Origin: Brachionus plicatilis
Taxonomy: Eukaryota; Rotifera; Eurotatoria; Ploima; Brachionidae
Reading direction: 5' to 3'
Assembly (NCBI GenBank): GCA_010279815.1
Contig: QEOQ01000573.1
Location: forward strand, 431,233 to 495,232
Length of the DNA stretch: 64,000 nt
Shown here: piece after piece, positions 23,538 to 35,365 of the stretch
Layout of the letters: every line of letters begins with the position of its first letter
Position numbering within the stretch: position 1 is the first letter of the stretch
Notes under the pieces: model-generated
The model's database searches: none
Told to the model about the DNA's origin: nothing
Seen by the model: the letters and a program-made list of their open reading frames with translations, nothing else
Made by a program: the position numbers and the translations under genes

Positions 23538-25853
23538 TTTGAAATTTTGAAAAATCTAATCCTAAAATTTTATTAACTTATTTTTTAAAAATTCTATTTC
23601 AATAGAAAAGTAAACATAATAAAGAAAATTTTTCTTTATTCTTTTTGATCCATCTTGACAGTAATAAATTCGTACGAATCTAGACATAAAATAAAATTGT
23701 AGCAAAAAAAGTATTAAATGAAAGACAATCTTTTAAAAAAAACAAATTGTCCTCGTTTGATATTTATGATCAAAAATTTAAATTATAATTATCATTTTTG
23801 TTTGACTTTAAATCTTTCAAAAGAGCAAAAGGATATTTTTCAAAATTAGCTACCTAAAGCACCTTAATGAATTTACATAACACTTTAGATCTATGTATTA
23901 GCTAGAACAATAAAAAAAGATTACTTTGCTCACAAAATTCTGATTATTTATCATTTTAAAATTACTAACAAGACAATATTTAAAGATAACTTAAACAAAT
24001 CGATAAATACTATTATGAGCTTTATTTAAGCAACAAATTTTTGCCAAACTCATTTCATTTGAAAAATTTTAGTGTCACTTGATTTTTAAATTAGATCTAT
24101 TTTATCTTTAATTTTCAAAAAACAATATTACTATAGCATAAAAAATTTTAATGAGAAAAAAAATATTTGTTTTAAAAATAAGCAGAACAATTTTTCACAC
24201 AAAGTAAGTAAGAGAAAATTAAAACTAGAAAAAAAGTTTTTTCTGACAAACTAAATCTCGAAAAAAATTTAAAATAAAACATTTTATATTTTATCATGAG
24301 GAATGGACAATTTCAATAGACCTTTAAAATAAAATTTTGATTTACAATATTTTTTTATTTCATAAATTTAAAAAAACAAAATGTTATTTAATGATTTATA
24401 ATAAAAAAGAAAAAAGAAAGTATATAATTAAGTTTTTTTTATGAGTTGAACGCTAAAGCTAAATTAAAAAAACTCATGTCATAAAAATTGTTTGAAGTAC
24501 TAACTTTTTCATTGATACTAAATTCTCTATGACTAATAAATTATAATTTCAAAAGCTAATTTAATTTTGAAAAAAGTTTATCATATAATACAAATTATTA
24601 GAATTAGGGTAAAAATTATCTATCAAATTTAATTTTCAAATAACCAAACTAAAATGAATTGAAGCTCTCCAATGACGATTTGTCCAGAAATGGTCATGAA
24701 AAATTGGATGTTTTCGTAAAACCAGTTTGGCATAAATATTTATCAGTTATTTTCTTGCAAAAATGCTTATTAATAAATTACTATGTATAATTATATTTAG
24801 TTCATTTAAATAACTGTAAATTCGTGAATTTTTTTCTTATAGCTTTTTACTGTAGTTAACGTCAATTATCGTAAAATTATATCAAATCTAAAACTAAAAT
24901 TAACCAAAAAAATAAAGTGTAAAAATTAAAATTTTTCAAATTTTTATTTTATTATTTACTTCCTTTTTGTCAACGAAAGTCTGATCTTAATATTAAGATA
25001 ATGCCGCTAAATAAAGATCAGAAACTTGTACTTACCTTATAAATCATAAATTACTTGTGCATTAATTTTTTTTAAAATCTTTTGGATAAAAGAAAAGGAT
25101 TTTTTTCAAAAAATTTTGGCACCTTTTTTTGCAATATTTTCTTTTACCGTAATTTACGTGAATTATCGTAGAATTTTGTTAAAACGAAAATTTACTGAAA
25201 ATATGGTAAAATCCTTGTATCAAATCACTACTGAATATAAGGATAAAATTACGAAAAAATAATCACTTATTCGTCAAGTATTAACTTTTACTTGAAGTTG
25301 ATTAATTAAATTAAGTTAATGCGATTTCTTTAGTGAAGAATAGGAAATAGTTTTTACACATTTTAATAAAAATGGGAAATTTTATCAAAAAATCTTAAAT
25401 CTAGATAATTTTATCTTCAAAAAATAGCGAAATGAAAAAAACTGTAAATGAATAAAGTTTGTCTTATTTAGATCTTTTTAGAACTCTAATTCATTCCCTA
25501 AGATAGCAGCAAAGGCTAAACTTAGCTGCGTGTCAGTAGTTTTTCTGCTTCTAAAAGCCAGAAATTAAATTTAAAGTTTTTGAAAACTCGCTAATAGACG
25601 TCAAAAAATCTATAGATAATGACGATTTAAAATTTTGAAAATATGGTAAGGTATTATAAAACAAAATTCAAAATAGTAAAAAAAATGTAAAATTATTTGT
25701 AAATAAATTTTGTAGATTTAGCAGCATCAAATATTGGAAGATTTTAGCTTTTAAAACTTAGAATTTAGATTTTAGAAACTATTTAATTTTAAAAATAAAT
25801 TTTTTACTGATTTTTTTAAATTACTCAATTCATGTAGCCAAAAATTTTTAAAT
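23538..25853. other. Gene-free stretch upstream of the aquaporin
   Basis: AT-rich with no coding signal. A weak 37-base direct repeat (TTTTTACTGTAGTTAACGTC at 24846 and a similar CTTTTACCGTAATTTACGTG at 25141) contains palindromic TTA-CGT words, possibly old transposon termini. Promoter elements for the aquaporin are not identifiable. Confidence 0.5.
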
Positions 25854-26261
25854 TACAGTCGGACCTCGGTATAACGAGCAAGTCGGGCGAAAATTCTCCT
25901 GCTCGTTATATCGAAACTCGTTGTACCGAAATCCCATTAAAAAAGATGGACAAAAAATCTTTGGTTTCTAAAATTTAACAAACAAAAATAAACAAATGGT
26001 CAACAAAATAAAAATTATTTGAAAAAATCAGAAATAGATGTTTGTTTTGTATAGCATTTTTCAATTACAATATTTTCAATATTAAATTAAAAATCAACGA
26101 TGTTCGAATAATCTTCCTTTTTATTCAAAAAAAAATATTTTAGATCATAAATTCGATCAATTGCATCTTTCGAACTCTTTTAATAGCTGTTTTTTCTGAT
26201 TTGAATCGAATGAAACATAAGCATACTTTTCCAAGTCCAATTTTTTTCAAACTTCGATAAT

Positions 26262-26393
26262 TCAGCAATATCTTTTTTTTTCTTCATTTTCGATCTCTAA
26301 ATCACTGAATAAAAAATCACCATTGAAACCAGCTTTTCGAAAGCATCTTTGGATTGCTAGTGAAGAGGCACCATTCCAAGCTCTTTTTATCTT
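26262..26393 (-). pseudogene. pogo/Tigger transposase C-terminal fragment
   Basis: Minus-strand frame reading IKRAWNGASS, then IQRCFRKAGF and a short acidic run before a stop. The AW...CFRKAGF block is characteristic of the end of the DDE domain in Tigger/CENP-B-like transposases. Upstream transposase sequence is replaced by the LINE; the frame is broken downstream. Not functional. Confidence 0.75.
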
Positions 26394-26395
26394 AT

Positions 26396-27740
26396 AAATT
26401 CTAAAGATTCTAAATCATTCTAAAGAACAGCATGGATTTGTCAAGAAAAAGTTATGTACATCTAATCTTCTGGAAACTCTAGATTTCATCTCAATGAGTC
26501 TATACAAAAGTATTCCTGTTGTTGTGCTTCTGCTAGACTTTGCGAAAGCAATTGATAGTGTTCCGCACAGAAGATAAATAGCTAAATTGAAAGCGTATGG
26601 CTTTGATGGTCTGACACTAAAATGGATTGAAGCTTTCTTGAAAAATAGAAGACAACGAGTTATTCAAGGTGAAATTTTGTTGGATTGGGTTGAGATTTTT
26701 AGCGGTGTACCACAGGGGTCAGTGACTGGTCCACTATTGTTCGTTTTGTATATCAATGATCTACCAATAGGAATATAGAATATTCTCAGAATGTATGCAG
26801 ATGATACTAAAATGTTATCGCAAACGGTATTAGAAATAATTGCGAAACTACAATCAGATTTAGATTTAATTTTCAAGTGGACTCAAGATTGGCTTAATCT
26901 CTTCAACACATCAAAATGTGTGGTTATGCATTATGGTCAAAAAAACAAAAAATGTCCTTATTTTATTAATGGTAAGCAGTTGTCAACGTCAGAAACCGAA
27001 AGAGATCTTGGAGTTATTTGCAATACAAATCTTAAATAATCAAATGTTAGAGGCTACAAACAAAGTAAATCAAATGTTAGGTCGCATCAGGAAATTATTC
27101 GCTCTTTTTGATTGTAAGTTATTAAGATCTTTGTATTTAACTTTTGTTCGTCCTCTTTTGGAATTTGCGGTGCCTGTATGGTCTCCAATTCCAACGCAGA
27201 GCTACGAAATTTATTTCTTCAATTAGAAACAAACCGTATGAAAGCAGATTGAAGGCTTTGAACATTCCAAATCTGTTGGAAAGAAGAAAAAGATGTGATC
27301 TAATTCAATTATACAAGTTCATGCATGGAATAGAATTGGTTGAAAAAAGCAACAATTTTAATGTCACAAAAAATCAAGGAAGAGGTCACTGCCTCAAATA
27401 TTACAAATAAATTTCGAGGCTCCAACATAAAGATAACTTTTTATTCAACAGAACCGCTAACATATGGAACTAGCTGCCAAATGAATTAGTTGAAGCCCCC
27501 AATGTTAACAGCTTTAAAGCAGGCATTGATTGCTGGATGAGCAGCAAAACAGTTTTTAAGTTTTGGCATAATTGATATTTTGTGGCCGCTGAAATTATCT
27601 AAACATTGGTAGGTTGGCTTTTTGAACCGACTTGAAACATCTGGGGTTTGCAGATTAAGAAATTACTAGAGGTTTTAATTTTTCTAATTCTTATCAATTT
27701 AAAATGAGTAAAAACAATAAGTTTATTGTTTTTTTTCATT
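26396..27740 (+). pseudogene. LINE reverse transcriptase remnant inside the pogo-like element (family B)
   Basis: Reading across frames gives a 5'-truncated non-LTR reverse transcriptase: EQHGFVKKKLCTSNLLE, LLLDFAKAIDSVPHRR, WIEAFLKNRRQRV, the GVPQGSVTGPLLFVLYINDLP block, catalytic YADD (MYADDTKML), then ERDLGVICN and RRATKFISS near the C-terminus. Stops at about 26574 and 26778 and frameshifts near 27036 and 27200 inactivate it. A 3' untranslated part runs to about 27740, where pogo-like sequence resumes (AAGTGTGAAAAAA). The order of motifs suits a CR1/Jockey-like LINE with C-terminal RRATK. Confidence 0.88.
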
Positions 27741-28225
27741 ACTTAAGTGTGAAAAAAAATGTCATGCTCGTTACCAGAAATTAATTGTTTAATTCAAATT
27801 TTTTTAATCTTTCTTTTTATATTACATATTAAAAATTTTTTCGAGCTCACTTTTAAGAATAAATAATTTGTAAATAAGATTTTTTTATTTTTTATTTTCT
27901 TTGTAAAATTGTAATTTGTATTTTTGTGTTTCCTTTTCAGCTTGCCTATGAGGCTTAAAGTTTTTTTTTTAAATAAAAAAATTAAAGATTATTTACCTAG
28001 TATTATTTTTAGCTTTTAATTGCGTTAAAAAATTGCAAAAGCTTTTCGGATAATTTCTGATAAAATTTTAATTAAAAAAAAACAAATAAGAAAAAAATTA
28101 AGCGGTTTTTCAAAAACAGCTCGTTCTATCAAGTTTTCGTTAAATCGAAACTCGCTTATCGAAACAATTTTTATATCTTTTTCTATCGCTCGTAATCGGT
28201 TTCGGTAATAGGGCTCGTTATATTT

Positions 28226-29929
28226 TTGTTTTTAATTGAATTTAAATTTCAAAGTTAATTGTAAAATCAATAATAAATAAAGATATTAATTCATTAGCCA
28301 AATTGAAAGCTTCTCAGGTAACACTTTCTCAAAATTTTCCATATAGAAACTTTTTTGTTGTCGTTATAAGCATTTACTCATTTAAATGTTGGTTAAAACT
28401 CTCGTTTTTTAAGTAATTATTTAAATTATTTATGTCCAGCAAAATAAGTTTTTAGCAAATATATTTTTCACAAGCTGATTTATGATATAATTAAATAACT
28501 ATCGTTTAAATTTCATTTGTTTTTTTTTAATTTTGGATTTAAGTACATTTTTTTTTTATTTAGCAAAAATTTTCTGTTTACCAAAAATTATTTAAAAAAT
28601 AAACCAGAATATAAAATACTTATCAAAAAATTTTTTCCAGAATTTTGTCTCGCTTCAGAATCTATTATAAATATTGAGATATAATATATTTTTTTTTAAT
28701 TCAATTTTGAAAAAAAAAATTTATCTTTATTTTTATATTTTTGATGAATTAAGCTCCTATAAGGAGAAGTGAAAATGAAAAAATTATAAATAAAAAAAAT
28801 TATTTAAATTAAAAGTAAAGAAAAAATAAATATTGAAGAAAAAAAAACGATTTTGAAAGTTAGAAGGCAAAAAAACCTGGACCAAAATTCATGAATTTCT
28901 TTTATTTTGAATTAGCTCATTTAAGAGAATTCTGTAATGTTTAAATTTTAAATTGCTAGAAATCGCCAAATACAATCAAATGTATCATTATTACAAATTA
29001 GATTTTTCTTAAGATTTTATTTATTTATTTTATTTATTTATTTTAAAAATAATTCAGGATTTGGACTCCAGGGCAGTTTCGAGCGGTTTAATCCCTCTTT
29101 TCAGCCCTCTTATTAGTAAATTTTTTATTGGAAAAGTAAGGGTGTTTTTGATTAAAAATTTTCGAAGATTTATTTTTAAGATTTTCTTTAAGTTGGTTTA
29201 TATTTACTGTAATTTTTGAGGGTTCAATTTTAAAGTACTTGGAAATAAGTAACAAGTCGGATGAAAAGATTTATAAGAAGAAGGGTATTTTACCATAGAT
29301 TTAAAATTTGTGATTTTAATTATATTTAATTTTATCAATTAAAGTTAGTTTTGTAAAAAGATAAAGTTCATCAAAGTTTTTTACAATTTTTAAGTGTAAT
29401 TCTATAGAAAATAAAACAAAATACACACTAGTTTAAATTGGAGAAATTCACTCTTTGAATTTATAATTTTATATATTTTTTTTGTTAATTAATTAAGTGA
29501 TTTATATTTCAAATGTGTTTCAAATACCTGAAGCTTGAAATATAAATATAATTAAAATACCATGAAATTTGAATGCCCGAAGTTACAAATTCATCATCAG
29601 CATTGTCATTCAGTAATGGATCCGTAGAACAAGACATTCAGTAATTAGTCATTTATTCTTAATAGAATTTTAATTTTTTTAGTCTTTTTATTGAATTTTT
29701 ATAAATATAATGGCGCAGCAGAACTTGAATTTTATTATTTTTTTAACCGAAAAACATAAAAAATGAATCTTTTAATATTTTTTATTTCTTAATCTTTGGT
29801 GCTGCACTAAAGGCATAATTCAAAAAAATTATTTTTTATTTTTTAATTTAAAATCGAGTCATGATGACGCTTTAAGCTTAGGCTTTCAGTCTTTGATGCA
29901 GACCTAAACGCGTGATTACGCTAATAGAG
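28226..29929. other. Gene-free stretch with A/T simple repeats
   Basis: No gene seen. TTTATTTA repeats near 29022-29045 followed on the plus strand by CAGGATTTGGACTCC may be the tail of a minus-strand retroelement, but no protein supports it. A tiny ATG frame near 29572-29643 is too short to call. Confidence 0.45.
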
Positions 29930-30038
29930 CATGCGCTCAAAGTTAACAATATTATGGCATGGGCGAGATGTACTTTGATGCATGGTCCAAAGGTGTGTTT
30001 TAACTTGTGGTGCAGCATAATTGAACGAGGGAATACGG
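29930..30038. mobile_element. Miniature element fragment, same family as 57556-57714
   Basis: Shares GAGATGTACTTTG, CATGGTCCAAA and the terminus GTGCAGCATAATTGAACGAG GGAATACGG followed by TA with the complete copy at 57556-57714. The left terminus is not recognisable. Confidence 0.7.
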
Positions 30039-30505
30039 TATTTAATTCTTTAGAATGTTCAGAACTAATATATGTAACAGTAAATTTACATAACACGTAA
30101 ATTTGTAAATTTACTGGTCTACCAGTAAAAATGTAAAATAAATAGGAAAAAAATTATGTTTTATTTTTTTTACTAGTAATTTTGTTAACTTACTTTTCAG
30201 TAAGTAATTATGTAAATCAATTTTTGTGGTTTCAGCAATTTACCGAAACTAATGTTTCAAAAATCCCGATAAAAAGAAATGAAAAACTCGGACGATACAT
30301 CGGTGACTGAATATCAATATTTTAACTGAATAAACTTTAATTCTCCAAATCGAATCTGCACTAGATAAAAAAACAAAGAAATCTCCTGAAGAATATTATC
30401 TCTTGAATCAATACGTAATTTTAGCTGTTGGCGAAACAAAAAAAATTTAAAAAAATTATGTGCTAATTGATTAATTAATCTTTCATCAATACATGGGAGC
30501 ATGTA

Positions 30506-31300
30506 TTTATTTATTTATTTAATTTAAAGACCGTTTACCGATCAACCCTTGCTTCAGAAGAAGCACAACACACTAATAAATATAGCGTATTGTTAAATAA
30601 TTTAAAAAAATCAATAAAATTTTCTTTTAGATAAAATTTAGGAAACTAGTCGTATAAAATTAAGCAATAAAAAATAAAGGAAATAAAAAAATATAAAAAA
30701 ATTAAGATATGTGTTTATGAACAATTCAGTTAAATTTGATTAGATCAAATAATTTTGTTGGAATTTCTTCTCTGTTCTTGAAATGGAGAACCTCCTTTAC
30801 ACTCACATACTCATCATTACAAGTCTTTTCAGCATTTATATTCGCCTTTATAATATATCTGACGGCCTCTATTCTTTCTGTTAAGCTCAATTGGCTTTGT
30901 AAAATAGGATCATCATAATACTCTAAAAGTTAAAAGATTTCTGACTTCAAGTCCTTCTCCAACGTTATACTTTTTGTTTCCTCTTTAATTAAATTTGTAT
31001 AGGGATTCTTCATGAGTCTTCGATAAAATAAACCATAAAGGAACCATAAAAATTTTCTTGAGTATGTTTCCATCTAATCTCTTTATTTGATTAAGTTTGT
31101 ATTTGTGTAGGTATACATTTCCATACCATAGTAAAGTGTTGGCCTAATGAAAATTTTGAAAAGTTGTCCCTTCATGAATGAACATAGATAATAAGTATTT
31201 ATGCCAAGAAAATTGAGTTTTGAAAGTGATGCAAAAGCCCCTTGTTTACCTTTGACTAGGTGATGTTCATCAGTACATTTCGAATCTAGAATGAAGCCTA
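30506..31300 (-). pseudogene. LINE C-terminal fragment (minus strand)
   Basis: On the minus strand, coherent reading includes GFILDSKCTDEHHL, GAFASLSKLNFLG, then FIRPTLYYGMEMY (the usual LxRPxLxYG block behind the reverse transcriptase), and a C-terminal stretch ending LFDLIKFN then a stop near 30736. A 3' tail of AAAT units ends at about 30506. A few internal stops and frameshifts are present, and the catalytic part is missing. Confidence 0.75.
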
Positions 31301-31542
31301 AATAGCATGAAGCCTAGTGAGCATGTATTATGAATAAAAAAAGAAGCAAGACCACTGGTGTAGTTGTTGTAAAACCTATTCTCCCTAGTAATTTTAGCCA
31401 TTAAATTTGTGCATTCCGATCCAGACATCCTCGATCCCAAATTAGCGTAGAAGTAGCCAACACGGACTTAAAAAAACGCTGGCTACTTGGATGACAGAAA
31501 ATAAATAACTTAAACCTAGACAAAGCTTTAAGTGTGAGGCAA

Positions 31543-31690
31543 GCAGTAAATAAATTATCAATTGGTGGTGGTCAGGGTATGGTAAAATGTAACTGTAATG
31601 GTCAATGAATGACAAATCGATGTGGTTGCAAAAAATTCAAGTTGTTGTATAACTCAATATGTCATGAAGGCAATTCAAGCTGCGAAAACA
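31543..31690 (+). pseudogene. Cys-rich (CXC-like) tail of a Ginger/KRBA2-like integrase protein
   Basis: The plus-strand frame reads GGQGMVKCNCNGQ, a stop, MTNRCGCKKFKLLYN, then CHEGNSSCEN. The spacing C-x-C...C-x-C...C...C resembles the CNCKGxCKTNxCxCxKxxxxCNxxCH tail known from transposon integrases of the KRBA2/Ginger type in invertebrates. At least two expected cysteines have become stop or tyrosine, so it is dead. It supports the Ginger-like label of the enclosing element. Confidence 0.5.
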
Positions 31691-32029
31691 AACAAACTTT
31701 TTTTAATTCCCCTTTTTCAGTAATTTACAAAAAAGATTCCAGTAAACTACTAGAACATAAAGGATTAAATTTGTAAATATACGCTTCGTTTCAGTAATTT
31801 ACTCAACTGATTTCAGTAAATTACTTAAATAAATAAAAAATCAGTAAATATCTAAAATTAATTTATTTTTTTATATTTTACATTTTTACTAAAAGACCAG
31901 TAAATTTACAAATTTACGTGTTTAAGAAATTTACGGTAACATATATATGTATGTAAGTTTTATCATTATACTAAAGGTATGTATTTTATGTTGATTCAAA
32001 ATTAATAATTTTAAATTTTCGATTCTTAC

Positions 32030-32137
32030 CAAGCGGAACATCCTTTGTGTTTTTATGCCATTAAATTTCTCTTTCACGACAAGAAATAACAACTTGTTAA
32101 CACATCGAATTTTTTCTACCAAATCGGACAAGTCCAT
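32030..32137 (-). other. Possible first exon of an unknown gene
   Basis: From an ATG at 32137 a 36-codon frame runs to a clean GTAAGA donor (exon end 32030, phase 0). It has no low-complexity bias and reads MDLSDLVEKIRC at its start. Downstream on the minus strand lies the Ginger-like element, whose insertion could have separated this exon from the rest. No continuation is found. It may equally be chance. Confidence 0.22.
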
Positions 32138-33522
32138 GTGCTTTGTTGCCAATCATTTTCATTAAACTTTATTTAGACACAATTTTTATTTTTTTTATTA
32201 ATCTAGATGTTAAATTTATTATTTTTTAATTTGAAGTAGAAAAATAATTTTTATATCATCAAAAAATATAAGTCAATACTAGATATCTTATTTTTTTTGT
32301 AATCTTCTCAAAAAAATATAATAAACCATAAAAAGACGAAAAATAAGATAAATTAACTTCAATTGCTTTACCAAATATTATTCGAATTATAGCAGGTAAA
32401 ATTGTTGGTCATTAAAATTTTTTGTTTCTTTAAGAATTTTAAATGTTTTCACGATATTTAGCTTAAAGTTTAAAGTTTGATAATTAAAATTTACATTAAT
32501 TTATTACTAGATTTTAGGTAATTTTCATTAGTAAATAGGAAATTTAAAAAAAAAAAAATTATTTAACTTTGCTTAATTATCAAGGTTTACGGTAACTTTA
32601 TTTATCTAAATAAAAATTATAAAGGAACTTCGATGTTATTTTAAACATTTTCTCTATAAACTATTTAGTCCATTAGCAAAAATAATTAAACTAGTAGCAA
32701 ATTTAATAAAAAATTAGTAAAAAAAAGGTTGTTAATACTAAAATAAATAAATTAATTAGTAACAAAAGTAATTTTTCAATAGCAAATATAAATTATTTTA
32801 AGGTTTTGATTGATAACTAATCAATTATCTTTTATTATTAATGTATTTAATTTACAAAAATTCTGAAATTAGAAAATACACATCTAAAAATTTGTTGACT
32901 CAGTGCAATGTAAAACAATGTAATTCAAATACACAAAAAAAACAAACAAGAACTCAAAAATATGAATCTCGGCGAACTAAAAAATTGGGTTGAGGCAAGA
33001 AATGTTATTCCAGGTGGAGAAGAAGAACTTTTCACTTTTTCAAAATTTATTATACAGAAAAAGTAGATTTCAAAGTGTTTCTTACAACAAAATGACTTAT
33101 TAAAAACATTTCTAAGTAATTTGTGAATTTTTTTATTAATAAATATTTGATATACTAATTTACTATTTTTTATTTTTTTTTTTACTACTGATTAATTTAT
33201 TTTGCTACGAAAATAATTTGTAGTCTCTATAACTATTTAATTTCATGTGTTAAATTGAAAAAAAATACCGAAAAATTATCAGAAATTTTCGTCACAAATC
33301 ATTAATTTTTTAACAACCTTATTTGGTTGTAATCAAAAATCATTTTTTTTTTAAATTAACTTTTTTACAATTAAAAAAAAGTTAAGTTGAATATGTACCT
33401 AAATATTATTGTACATTATACATCTATAGTAAATTCTCTGTTTATTTTCGTTTTTATTTGAAATTATTAAATTTGAATTTTTTCAATAAATATTTTTTCA
33501 AAATTTTAAAATCAATTAAGAA
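32138..33522. other. Intergenic, with a 34-codon ORF at 32962-33066
   Basis: AT-rich DNA with many short A(C/G)TAATT-type words resembling transposon subterminal repeats. An ATG frame at 32962-33066 reads MNLGELKNWVEARNV, then PGGEEELFTF, ending at TAG. It is less AT-rich than its surroundings and looks like a protein start, possibly the first exon of a transposon gene, but I recognise no family. Confidence 0.35.
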
Positions 33523-34545
33523 ATGTGTACAATAATAAAAGTAAAGCGGAAAATCACCGAAGATCCTTTGGAATGTTTGATATTGGAGTGTAAGAAGAAA
33601 AAAATATATGATACTAGAACCGAAAAGCAGAAAATCTTCAAGCAAATTCTGAAATACGGCGGTAGCGCAAACAGCGAAGCCGAAATTCCTGACAAAATAA
33701 AGCAGCTAAGTTTACAGAAGGAAACCGAAAAGGCCAAAATTAACTTGGGTAAAAATACCTCTGATAAAAAGTACAACTTTACAATTCAGAATAAAAAGCG
33801 GAGTTTGACCGATGACCAAGAACAGCCAAGCGAGGACAACAAGAAAGCTAAAGTCAACACCGATGAAAACATAAATATTATAGATGTTGTTTTGAATGAA
33901 AATTTTTCGCCAGATAAACAAAAAAATGAAAACCAACATGAAAAAATCACCTGTAATGGCATCGATTTAATAAGAGAAAAATGTGAAGTGCCAAATAACG
34001 CTTATGTTTACGACATATACTACACCAAAAATTCCGACGTTCACTTGGACCTTCTGTACCCGAACAATTACGAAATAAGAAGCTACAATATTTACCAGGA
34101 CATTGATTTAATTGATGACAGTGTAAAAAAAGAAGAGGGACCTGATAATTTCTTCGATGAAGATGAAGACTCCAACGATGAAGATAACTGGAGGAATGAC
34201 TATCCGGATGAAGAGGATGACATTGATGATGAAGATGATGAAGAGCCACACTCCAATCGTGGCGTTCTCTATAATGAGGATGATGACTATGATGATTATG
34301 AAAATGGCTACAACGATTTTGAAGGAGATGATGATCCTTTTGATAAAAAACTAGCTGCCTACATGAAAAAGTCTATGAATTTAGACAGATCTTACAATGA
34401 AGACAATGACAGCTTCGATGATGAGTACGATAATGATGAGTTTGAAGATCAGGCAAATAAACTTGGTTATTCAAAATCCTATGCAGAATACAAAAAAAGA
34501 ATTCTAAAAGAATTAAAAAAAGACTATGGCAATTTAGCTGAATAA
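33523..34545 (+). CDS. SLC7A6OS: IWR1 / SLC7A6OS, RNA polymerase II nuclear import factor
   Basis: Single-exon, 340 residues, ATG at 33523. In yeast and animals this protein binds assembled RNA polymerase II in the cytoplasm and directs its nuclear import. The N-terminal KVKRKITEDPLECLIL and ECKKKK match the family's conserved N-terminus, which includes the import signal. A central VYDIYY is followed by the acidic signature DSNDEDNWRNDYPDEED near residues 216-232. The C-terminal third is strongly Asp/Glu-rich, including a tandem acidic stretch, and ends in a basic YAEYKKRILKELKK helix. Length is close to the human protein. Flanking DNA is transposon-rich, yet the frame is intact and codon use is coding-like. 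Confidence 0.93.
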   Translation: MCTIIKVKRKITEDPLECLILECKKKKIYDTRTEKQKIFKQILKYGGSANSEAEIPDKIKQLSLQKETEKAKINLGKNTSDKKYNFTIQNKKRSLTDDQEQPSEDNKKAKVNTDENINIIDVVLNENFSPDKQKNENQHEKITCNGIDLIREKCEVPNNAYVYDIYYTKNSDVHLDLLYPNNYEIRSYNIYQDIDLIDDSVKKEEGPDNFFDEDEDSNDEDNWRNDYPDEEDDIDDEDDEEPHSNRGVLYNEDDDYDDYENGYNDFEGDDDPFDKKLAAYMKKSMNLDRSYNEDNDSFDDEYDNDEFEDQANKLGYSKSYAEYKKRILKELKKDYGNLAE

Positions 34546-34854
34546 AAAAAACATGATACAATAAACAAGTGTTAAATAGAATCGAATTTTAATTATTCTA
34601 TTTTTTTTTTTATAAAATTAAATTTTAATTGAATAAAATTAGAATTTATTGCTGACAAAAAATTAAAAAAAATATATATTAAAAGATCAAGGAAAGATTT
34701 TTTTTGATTATTTGATAATTTGCTAATCGATTTATTATCACTAGGCTATTTAAACTCTTTTTAGATGTTTATTATCTGTCTGTCGGCTATTTTATTTTTT
34801 ATTTACATTTATCAAAAAAATTCACCATTTACTAAAACTACTCATAGCTAGGGT

Positions 34855-35100
34855 CGGTCGACCGGTTAGAAACCGGTTTTTAAAAACCAGTTAGAATATA
34901 AAACCCGTTAAAATCTTTTTTTAAGTAAAAGAGAAATTTTTTTTAGTTTTTTTAAGTAAAATTTTTTAAAAATTATTTTAACTTGAAAAAAAAAATTAAT
35001 CCTTGAAATTTAAAAAAAATCAACTCGATTTAATACAAAAATTATATTAGCCAGTTATACATTACGGTTTATATAACCGGTTATATATTATTATTATATT
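34855..35100. mobile_element. Remnant with GGTCGGTCGACCGGTT terminus
   Basis: TAGGGTCGGTCGACCGGTTA followed by repeated AACCGG(T) words, and ATAACCGGTTATA-like words near 35080, look like the ends and subterminal repeats of a short hAT-like element. No target duplication is clear and no protein is present. Confidence 0.4.
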
Positions 35101-35365
35101 TTCAGATCAAAAAAAAATAAAAAAAAATAATTCATTAAATACTAAAAGTGTTCCAGATTTTCACCAGTCAACACAACTCTTCTAGCATTTTCTGAATTAC
35201 ATTAGTCCCATTCATCTTACCATGTACCAAAAAATAGCTGTTCTACTTAACCTACGCTGCAACAGTACAAAAAACTAAATTTTCAAATACTTAATTTTTC
35301 AAATATTCTATTCAAATTTTAATAATTTTAAATTATTAGTTGAATTTATCTAAAATTCAAGTTGG

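Larger units (their letters stand above)
25856..28225 (-). mobile_element. pogo/Tigger-like DNA transposon, right side truncated, carrying a LINE
   Basis: The left end CAGTCGGACCTCGGTATAACG, preceded by TA, is a pogo-type terminal repeat. The first ~90 bases match the right end of the element at 46190-48015 in inverse orientation, and bases 28098-28225 match that element's left end (GAACGAGCTGTTTTTGAAA, ACCGATTACGAGC). So this copy lies on the minus strand. Its outer ~50 bases on the right are missing. Transposase remains at 26262-26393, a LINE occupies about 26396-27740, and a second short LINE-like tail (GCCTATGAGGC, then A/T-rich tail) sits near 27940-27990. Confidence 0.8.
30073..31941. 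mobile_element. Ginger-like DNA transposon with 4-base TATA target duplication
   Basis: Left end TGTAACAGTAAATTTACATA and right end GAAATTTACGGTAACA are inverted relatives. They share a 30-base inner block (CACGTAAATTTGTAAATTTACTGGTC) and subterminal CAGTAAATTAC words. TATA flanks both ends (30069-30072, 31942-31945). TGT...ACA ends with a 4-base duplication are typical of Ginger/GIN elements with a retroviral-type integrase. The interior holds a minus-strand LINE (30506-31300) and a cysteine-rich fragment (31543-31690); no integrase core is left. Confidence 0.6.

Noticed and set aside
33516..34561. Several minus-strand and shifted frames over the IWR1 gene
   Set aside because: Antisense shadows of the acidic coding sequence; low-complexity His/Met/Ser reading only.
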